Of a stretch of 15,523 bases of DNA, positions 7,177 through 12,760 are shown piece by piece. The stretch covers positions 1-15,523 of the forward strand of contig DIYR01000189.1 in the NCBI GenBank assembly GCA_002429085.1. Reading direction: 5' to 3'. Within the stretch, counting starts at the first letter, position 1; each line of letters begins with the position of its first letter. Origin of the DNA: Flavobacteriales bacterium UBA6049. GTDB lineage: Bacteria > Bacteroidota > Bacteroidia > Flavobacteriales_G > Salibacteraceae. The notes under the pieces were generated by a model. The model did no database searches, was not told where the DNA came from, and saw nothing but the letters and a program-made list of their open reading frames with translations. A program made the translations under genes and the position numbers.

Positions 7177-7881
7177 ATGCCATAATGCATACCACCTCCA
7201 CTTTATTTTTTGCCAAAAAGAAGCCTTTATTACTGTAACCCCGTAAGAAATAGCAGAATCTTCTTTCATTGCTATTTCAATACTCTTCGGTAGTTTAGAT
7301 ATACCTGAGACCTTATAAGGTGCATACCCCGGCATAGATGCTCTTATTTCGAAAACAGAAATAGAATCTGGAATTGAGTTGAATGAAATAAATGCTTCTC
7401 CATCAAAGTTAGTGCTTACACCGCATAAGAAGGTGCCTTTGTTGTACACAACAACGTTGGCATATGGAATAGGTTCACTATGTACCGAATCTATGAGTCT
7501 CAAAGATATTCCCTTTGGAGTTTTGGTCTTTTCAAGTTTACTTTCTGATGAGTTATCTCTTTGTTCTTGATGCGTTTCTTGTGGAGTATGCTGAGCATTT
7601 GAAATAGTTCCAATTAAGATAGAAGTTAGTAAAGAGATAGGCCACTTCCACGTTTTTGATTGTGGTTTTTTATGAAGAATACGGTATTGATCTGGTCTGT
7701 AAAAACCACAAACTGGTTCATTACTTTCCAAATGTGCTTTAGCAACTGCACTGTCAGGCATTCTTGTGAAATCTACAATGCACTTATTACATTTAGTGCA
7801 TAATCTACCCCCTGTAATAGGTTCAAGAGAGTTCCAATCTACATCGCATTTTGGTAAGTTGGAGAGATCTATGTAATCCAT
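7159..7881 (-). CDS. One-pass membrane protein: cysteine-rich N-terminus plus carboxypeptidase-regulatory-like domain
   Basis: 240 residues. The N-terminal region has Cys12, then 'GGRLCTKCNKCIVDFTRM' with Cys28, Cys31 and Cys34, then Cys58 in 'PVCGFYRPDQ'. This layout (C..W..L.P...GR.C..C.K.V.DFT.M.......VCG....Q) recurs in Bacteroidota membrane proteins and looks like a metal-binding module, though the metal is inferred. A single membrane segment spans about 79-96 (WPISLLTSILIGTISNAQ). A charged linker (about 97-123) leads to 'ISLRLIDSVHSEPIPYANVVVYNKGTFLCGVSTNFDGEAFI', the start of a carboxypeptidase-D regulatory-like beta-sandwich (about 125-205). The tail is basic and aromatic (FWQKIKWRWYALWHKK). 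Topology is probably cytoplasmic N-terminus and periplasmic sandwich. The gene stands alone between the serC-serA terminator and plsC; its 3' end encodes the terminator hairpin. Function is unknown; a sensor or envelope scaffold is possible but unproven. Confidence 0.85.
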   Translation of the reverse strand: MDYIDLSNLPKCDVDWNSLEPITGGRLCTKCNKCIVDFTRMPDSAVAKAHLESNEPVCGFYRPDQYRILHKKPQSKTWKWPISLLTSILIGTISNAQHTPQETHQEQRDNSSESKLEKTKTPKGISLRLIDSVHSEPIPYANVVVYNKGTFLCGVSTNFDGEAFISFNSIPDSISVFEIRASMPGYAPYKVSGISKLPKSIEIAMKEDSAISYGVTVIKASFWQKIKWRWYALWHKKSLS

Positions 7882-7956
7882 AGATGCAATTTCGTAAAAG
7901 AGAGTATGGGTGAACCAACAAAATCTATGAACGGCAGTATCTTTAGTTAGAATGGG

Positions 7957-8739
7957 CTAGGCATCAGTATCATCGTTCTCTTCACCTTTCCAATACGTAG
8001 GATGGTATTCTTCACTTTGTTCAATGGCATGCATAATTTGATCTAGGATTACTTCTGGTTCAGCATCATAGTCAATAAGCAAAGGCGGTTTTACTCTCAT
8101 TGTAATTTTTACACCTTTCTTTTTAATGAACATTCCCTTTTTGTCGAATGCTCTTCTAAATCCATCAATCACTATAGGAATAACAATAGGCTTGTATTGT
8201 TTAATGATATGTGCAGTACCTTTTCTACCAGGAGCAAAAGGTTTTGTGGTTCCTTGAGGGAAAGTAATAACCCAACCATCTCTTAGTGCAATTCCAATAT
8301 TTTCTGTGTCGCTTGTATCAACTTCTCGTTTGATATCTTTCCCCTTTTCGCGCCAAGTACGTTTTACTAGAATACCACCTACTGTTCCAAATAGTTTCGG
8401 AATTAAACCAGATTTCATGGTTTCAACTGCGGCTACAAAGTAGATTCGAAAAGAGGCATTTAACAAAGAAAACAAATTGCCAAGGCGATCAGTATGTCCG
8501 TTTTTAATACTGAAAAACGTAATGAGCATCAATGTTACATCAGCAAAGTAAGTTTGATGATTACTCACAATCAATACTTGTCTGCGAGGTAATTTTTTGA
8601 TGTGTTCAGATCCTTCTATGCGGGTGTTGTTCATGACTTTGAAACGGTATTGTGCTACCATTCCAAATACGATGAACATGATTCGTTTGAATAGAATAAA
8701 ATTACCTAAAGCATCTCTTCTAAAAAGCTTAAACGACAT
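7957..8739 (-). CDS. Lysophospholipid/1-acylglycerol-3-phosphate acyltransferase-family protein (PlsC-like)
   Basis: 260 residues from the ATG at 8739 ('MSFKLFRRDALGN'); a TTG eight codons upstream sits within the promoter-like motif and is unlikely. Family role: transfer of a fatty acyl group to lysophosphatidic acid or a related lipid at the inner membrane face. Seen: 'VLIVSNHQTYFADVTLM', the acceptor motif, with His61 and Asp67 separated by five residues instead of the canonical HX4D four; 'VKRTWREKGKD' as motif II; 'ITFPQGTTKPFAPGRKGTAHI' (about 159-178) as the glycerophosphate-binding motif, with FPQG where FPEG is usual; and 'KPIVIPIVIDGF' as motif IV. The N-terminal 13-35 is hydrophobic and may associate with the membrane. 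The C-terminus is acidic (EENDDTDA). The NHQTYFAD variant appears, from memory, in a Bacteroidota subfamily, so the protein is probably active, but the acyl acceptor may not be lysophosphatidate. It is 27 bases upstream-limited by its own promoter after the ElyC-like gene. Confidence 0.9.
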   Translation of the reverse strand: MSFKLFRRDALGNFILFKRIMFIVFGMVAQYRFKVMNNTRIEGSEHIKKLPRRQVLIVSNHQTYFADVTLMLITFFSIKNGHTDRLGNLFSLLNASFRIYFVAAVETMKSGLIPKLFGTVGGILVKRTWREKGKDIKREVDTSDTENIGIALRDGWVITFPQGTTKPFAPGRKGTAHIIKQYKPIVIPIVIDGFRRAFDKKGMFIKKKGVKITMRVKPPLLIDYDAEPEVILDQIMHAIEQSEEYHPTYWKGEENDDTDA

Positions 8740-8760
8740 GTAGTTCTCCCGATTAAATAG

Positions 8761-8789
8761 CAAATATAGAAGAACAGTTGAGCCAGCAA
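8761..8789 (-). promoter_or_regulatory. Bacteroidota-type promoter for the PlsC-like gene
   Basis: Minus strand TTG (8789-8787), 18 bases, then TATATTTG (8768-8761), an exact match to TAnnTTTG, with the ATG at 8739 21 bases further. It fills the short gap just after the ElyC-like gene's stop (8794-8792), indicating that the acyltransferase can be transcribed independently of the upstream operon. Best promoter match in the window; still a motif call. Confidence 0.6.
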
Positions 8790-8791
8790 TT

Positions 8792-9550
8792 CTAAACGTA
8801 GCCCATTATCCAGTAGGTGATGTATCCTATCCATTCATGTAATAGGTAATTCCAGCCTACAAGTGCCTCCATATCTGGAAGTAACAAATAACGCAGAGTG
8901 GCTTTATCTCTTACGCTTTGAGCGTAGAAATCTACAGGATATGGGTGTATGTCAAGTCCAACTTTTTTAAAGCACCCCACAGATCTTCTCATATGAAAAC
9001 TGGAGGTTACTAACACCAATTCAGAAGGTTTGATATCTAAAGAATCTATTAGATGGGCTGTAAAAAGCGCATTTTCACGTGTGTTTCTTGATTTCGGCTC
9101 AACCAAAATCGCTTCTTTCGGCATTCCTGAGTCAAACAGAAACTCAGACACTTTTTGTTGAGTACTATACGTTTGTTTGAGTAATTCTCCAGATCCGCCA
9201 GACAAAAGCAATTGATCTATTTTTCCGCTTCTATACCATTGGACAGGTATAAGAAGACGATCTACAGCTCCGCTAAATTCAACTTGATTTAAATCGTGAT
9301 TGAAACTTGAATAACCTCCAAGCACAATCGCAACTTTAGCTTCTTTAGGCAATACTGTTTTATCCCATTCCCACCAATTTAATGCAAGGTTTATGATGAA
9401 ACCATTGGAGAAGAAGAAAAACAGTAATAAAGCTGATCCTAATAGTCGTTTTCTTAGTCTACTCTTAAACCAAGCAAGTAGCAGTAAAACAAAGATCCAA
9501 AAACCTGGGGTTACAAGTATTGCTAGAACCTTTGAGAGTATAAAGAACAT
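8792..9550 (-). CDS. YdcF/ElyC/SanA-like DUF218 membrane protein
   Basis: 252 residues. Two N-terminal membrane helices (about 8-28 and 36-57), then a periplasmic DUF218 domain (about 72-230). Family motifs seen: 'VAIVLGGY' (73-80), 'DQLLLSGGSG' (112-121), 'PKSRNTRENA' (152-161), 'LVLVTSSFHMRRS' (178-190) with the conserved His, and 'VDFYAQ'. The two-helix-plus-DUF218 layout is that of E. coli ElyC, an envelope factor linked to peptidoglycan and lipid-carrier homeostasis; SanA and YdcF share the domain. The biochemical activity of the family is not settled, so no reaction is assigned. It begins 3 bases after the stop of the BNR protein gene, so it is the last gene of that three-gene operon; whether it acts on that protein or on the envelope in general is unknown. 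Confidence 0.88.
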   Translation of the reverse strand: MFFILSKVLAILVTPGFWIFVLLLLAWFKSRLRKRLLGSALLLFFFFSNGFIINLALNWWEWDKTVLPKEAKVAIVLGGYSSFNHDLNQVEFSGAVDRLLIPVQWYRSGKIDQLLLSGGSGELLKQTYSTQQKVSEFLFDSGMPKEAILVEPKSRNTRENALFTAHLIDSLDIKPSELVLVTSSFHMRRSVGCFKKVGLDIHPYPVDFYAQSVRDKATLRYLLLPDMEALVGWNYLLHEWIGYITYWIMGYV

Positions 9551-9553
9551 AGG

Positions 9554-12265
9554 TTATTGTATCAGTATACTTTTTGTGAAATTCAAGGTGTTTCCACTAA
9601 CTTGAATGAAATAATTCCCTGCTGGAAGTTCACTCACGTTCCATTGAATATCATTTGTTCCTGTTGATAGAATAGAACGTTTTGGGCTCATTACTGAACG
9701 ACCTTGAATGTCTACTAATTTCATTTTTACAACATCTTCTTCAAAAAGATCAAATCTTAAATTGAGGAAGTCGTTTGCAGGAATAGGGTATACCTTAACA
9801 TTATGTGCTTCCGTAACACTAACTGGATTATTACCTACAGGAGGAGCATTGTCATACTCAAAATACGAAGTGAAAACGCCATTTCCGTGAGTACCAATAG
9901 CCGTGAAACCATCTGATGCTCTGTATTCCATCATGTCAACTACTACGTTCCCTATTAAATCGCTTGCTTCTTGTTTCCAAACAGTGTTATCACCATCTAA
10001 TTCTTCGGTACTGAATAAACCTATACTTGTTCCTAACAAATACAATGTATTCGTATCATTTATTGGAATAATCTCCATCCATCTGAATGATGGACCATCA
10101 GAAATGTAATCAAATTGTGGCGGAATACCTGGAGCGGCAGTTCCTTTTAAATTACCTTCAATTGGTTCAAATGTTTGCCCGCCATCTTCTGAATAATAAG
10201 CACTTCTAACTCTATAATTAGAGTAAATAACCACTATGTTATCGGCATTTCTTTCATCTACAGCTATACAAGATGTATAGTTTCCATTAGGAATACCAGC
10301 ACTCAAATTTTCAAGAGTTGGAGAACTAGTATGAGCATCTGTGATCTTGTACAACCTTCTGTTACTTGTTCCAACATATACTACACCTCTAGGTTGTTGC
10401 GATGCAGAAACTGCTGTGATGCTTTCACTAGGAGGTAGACTAGCAGCAATAGACCATTGCTTGCTCCCTGATTCTAAGGCTGATAAGTTTGTGTTGACCC
10501 ACAAGTTATTGAGGTTAGGAAGGTACATGGTGTTTTCATTTGCTGGATCAAGTGTGAATGGGTGAACAAATAAGTAATTCGAGGTACCATTAGGCATTGC
10601 ATCATATGATGCTGTAACTGTTCCTGTTGGGGTAACCCTCATTCTTCTAATATTGGCATTCTGAGTACTTGTGTAGTGTATTTGTCCGTTTCCAGCAATG
10701 GCAGTATACGCTCCATCAGAGCTACGTATGCTACTCCAATCTACTGTAGCACTTGGTTGACTCGTATGCCATGTTCCGTTGTCTTGAAGACCACCAGTAA
10801 CTACTGTATTCTCGTTCCATTTATCTACTGAAATAGCATAGAACTGAGAACTGATAAAACCATTATTGTAGGACTCCCAAATTACTTTACTAGCTTCACA
10901 ATCTTCAGTGAAGTGAAGACCTCCATCTGTAGAACAGAGTAGGTAATCAGGATTATTTGGGTGAAACGTTATCCAGTGCATATCTGGATGGTGATTATCT
11001 CTTATCCAGTCGAAATTAAAATATCCATCTGCTGTGTAACCACCAATTTGCGAGGTAGCAGAACGTGAAGCAAATCCATTAGTAGATCTAAACATATTGG
11101 TGCCACCAACAAAAACTACATTTTCGTTATCTGGTTTTACTGCTATTCCAGCGCAATAGCCATCAAAAAGACTCAAGTTGTAATAAAAGCTACCTTGAGG
11201 CAATCCAGCTGATCTGTTAGACCATGATCCTCCGCTTCCAGCTCCATTACCTGACATGTAGGTATACTTCCAAATGCTGTGAAACTCATCTGAACCAACA
11301 CCATCATTTGGATTTCCATTACCTGGGGTTTCACTTAAGAAATACACAGCGTTTTCGTTACTAGGAGCTATCGCAATTACTGTTCTTTGATGCAATGAAG
11401 GAAAACTAGTAGGAGTGATAGATGTCCAATTTACTCCATCTTCACTTCGCCAAAGACCACTATTTGATGTAGCTGATGATTCAATAGAAGCATAGAAAAT
11501 TCCTGTAGTTGATACTACAATATCAGACCATCCAGAACCACCACCTAATACTCTATGCCAATTAGTACCACCGTCATTCGAATACTGAATACCTCTATGA
11601 GTAGCAGCTAAAACTACCGTTGAATCTTGTCTTGATGGATCAACTACAATTCTGAATATGTAACTCCAATCTGAAACTTGATCAGGAGAAGTGGCTGTTG
11701 AGGTTATATGATTCCAAGTTACACCATTATCTGTTGAATGATACATCCCAGAACCTGTATAGGTTGCAGAAAACGATTTTGAGGCAGAGTTTCCTGTGTA
11801 TTCACCTGCACCATAATACCAATGTCCCTCTTTTCCAGCTCTTACATCTTGAACAATGGTTGAAACTGCTGGATGATCTTCTAACGATGTTGTTCTAGTC
11901 CAATTATCACCATTATCTGTAGTACGCCATATACCACCAGATATTGCTCCAGCTAAAATGATAGAAGGGTTGTGAACATCGTAAACTACTGCACGTGTTC
12001 TTCCTCCAACATTATAAGGTCCCACAGACTTATAATCACCTTTTACAGAACCTCTTTTATTTCTGTATTGAGGAAGGTTTGAAGCAAATGCTAATTCCTT
12101 TAACCTCATTCCTTCAGGAATTTCACCAGTTGAAGGATCCTTTAAGCGCGCCAATTCATATTCTGCACGTCCTTGAGGAGTAACTCTATTTTCTTCCTTT
12201 TCAGAATTACATCCAACAAGAATTATAAGTGAGAGTGAGAAAGAAAAGAGCGTTGATTTAGTCAT
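9554..12265 (-). CDS. BNR/Asp-box repeat (VPS10/sialidase-like propeller) protein with lipobox and type A T9SS C-terminal domain
   Basis: 903 residues from the ATG at 12265; an upstream TTG is unlikely. The N-terminus 'TKSTLFSFSLSLIILVGCNSEKEE' ends in a lipobox (LVGC, Cys19), pointing to lipoprotein processing. Residues about 80-800 form beta-propeller repeats with Asp-box motifs: TTDNGDNW (115-122), STDNGVTW (177-184), SNDGGTNW (229-236), SEDGVNW (274-280), STDGGLHF (445-452) and SEDGGQTF (692-699), as in sortilin/VPS10-like and 'glycosyl hydrolase BNR' exoproteins. Many such proteins lack sialidase catalytic residues and none is evident here, so enzymatic activity is not claimed. The last about 79 residues ('VYPIPANDFLNLRF...KLVDIQGRSV...LPAGNYFIQVSG') are a type A (Por_Secre_tail) T9SS sorting domain. 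A lipobox together with a T9SS tail is unusual. The start overlaps the preceding lipoprotein gene by 8 bases (ATGACTAA), and the ElyC-like gene follows after 3 bases. Confidence 0.92.
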   Translation of the reverse strand: MTKSTLFSFSLSLIILVGCNSEKEENRVTPQGRAEYELARLKDPSTGEIPEGMRLKELAFASNLPQYRNKRGSVKGDYKSVGPYNVGGRTRAVVYDVHNPSIILAGAISGGIWRTTDNGDNWTRTTSLEDHPAVSTIVQDVRAGKEGHWYYGAGEYTGNSASKSFSATYTGSGMYHSTDNGVTWNHITSTATSPDQVSDWSYIFRIVVDPSRQDSTVVLAATHRGIQYSNDGGTNWHRVLGGGSGWSDIVVSTTGIFYASIESSATSNSGLWRSEDGVNWTSITPTSFPSLHQRTVIAIAPSNENAVYFLSETPGNGNPNDGVGSDEFHSIWKYTYMSGNGAGSGGSWSNRSAGLPQGSFYYNLSLFDGYCAGIAVKPDNENVVFVGGTNMFRSTNGFASRSATSQIGGYTADGYFNFDWIRDNHHPDMHWITFHPNNPDYLLCSTDGGLHFTEDCEASKVIWESYNNGFISSQFYAISVDKWNENTVVTGGLQDNGTWHTSQPSATVDWSSIRSSDGAYTAIAGNGQIHYTSTQNANIRRMRVTPTGTVTASYDAMPNGTSNYLFVHPFTLDPANENTMYLPNLNNLWVNTNLSALESGSKQWSIAASLPPSESITAVSASQQPRGVVYVGTSNRRLYKITDAHTSSPTLENLSAGIPNGNYTSCIAVDERNADNIVVIYSNYRVRSAYYSEDGGQTFEPIEGNLKGTAAPGIPPQFDYISDGPSFRWMEIIPINDTNTLYLLGTSIGLFSTEELDGDNTVWKQEASDLIGNVVVDMMEYRASDGFTAIGTHGNGVFTSYFEYDNAPPVGNNPVSVTEAHNVKVYPIPANDFLNLRFDLFEEDVVKMKLVDIQGRSVMSPKRSILSTGTNDIQWNVSELPAGNYFIQVSGNTLNFTKSILIQ

Positions 12266-12704
12266 GCTTGATTGTTTTATGATCTTTAACAATGAAAGAA
12301 TCTTCTGGTTTGGAGGTGACTATACATTCTATAACGGATCCTAATTGAATATCGTTGGGTGCTGGATTCTTCTGAGGGAAATACTTACCACTATTGCCTA
12401 GTGTATAAGTAAACCGAGCAAATATTGTATCCCCAACTGCAAACTGCCCGTGGAAGTTCATTCCTCTTTGAATTATAGATTGAATAACGATGTTTCCTAA
12501 ACAAGGGAATTCACCACACGGGTGAGAATCGTTGTTTGCGTATGCTTTATCCATTTCTTTTGAGACTAGAAGCCCTTGAATAACAGTTGCATTAGGTCCA
12601 TAATTCAAAGAGTCTGCTTGCGGCTCTGATTTTGTAGAAATAGGATTTACTTTACACCCTAGTAGTGTCAGTAATAATACAAGATGTAAGTAATTCTTCG
12701 TCAT
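12258..12704 (-). CDS. Small lipoprotein of unknown function, first gene of the BNR-ElyC operon
   Basis: 148 residues from an ATG at 12704. Signal peptide with lipobox: 'MTKNYLHLVLLLTLLGC', lipid-modified Cys17, followed by a polar linker 'KVNPISTKSEPQADS'. The mature domain has 'HPCGEFPCLGNIVIQSII' (two Cys six residues apart, possibly a disulfide) and a beta-rich remainder, 'GDTIFARFTYTL...DIQLGSVIECIV', compatible with a small beta-barrel or OB-like fold; that is a guess from strand pattern. It has no recognised family. The stop codon lies inside the start of the BNR protein gene (overlap ATGACTAA), so translation is likely coupled and the two products may act together at the envelope. The gene diverges from the subtilase gene across 56 bases. 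Confidence 0.82.
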   Translation of the reverse strand: MTKNYLHLVLLLTLLGCKVNPISTKSEPQADSLNYGPNATVIQGLLVSKEMDKAYANNDSHPCGEFPCLGNIVIQSIIQRGMNFHGQFAVGDTIFARFTYTLGNSGKYFPQKNPAPNDIQLGSVIECIVTSKPEDSFIVKDHKTIKHD

Positions 12705-12711
12705 CGCTGCT

Positions 12712-12719
12712 CAAATATA
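12712..12719 (-). promoter_or_regulatory. -7 box candidate for the lipoprotein-BNR-ElyC operon
   Basis: TATATTTG on the minus strand is an exact TAnnTTTG match, ending 7 bases before the ATG at 12704, so transcription would begin at or next to the start codon (a nearly leaderless mRNA). No TTG at the expected upstream distance was found. The only comparable plus-strand candidate for the subtilase is TATATTTA (12730-12737), which misses the final G and also lacks a -33 partner. Confidence 0.35.
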
Positions 12720-12760
12720 GCTTTACCCGTATATTTATCGCCTTCTTGAAGATTTATTCT

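Noticed and set aside
9554..12265. Sialidase function for the Asp-box protein
   Set aside because: Asp-box repeats alone do not make a sialidase; the catalytic Arg triad and Tyr/Glu context could not be identified.
12665..12760. Extended upstream starts (GTG 12665 for the subtilase, TTG 4082, GTG 5049, TTG 8763, TTG 12292 for other genes)
   Set aside because: Non-ATG starts that overlap neighbours or precede an intact signal peptide or family N-terminus; the internal ATG fits better in each case.
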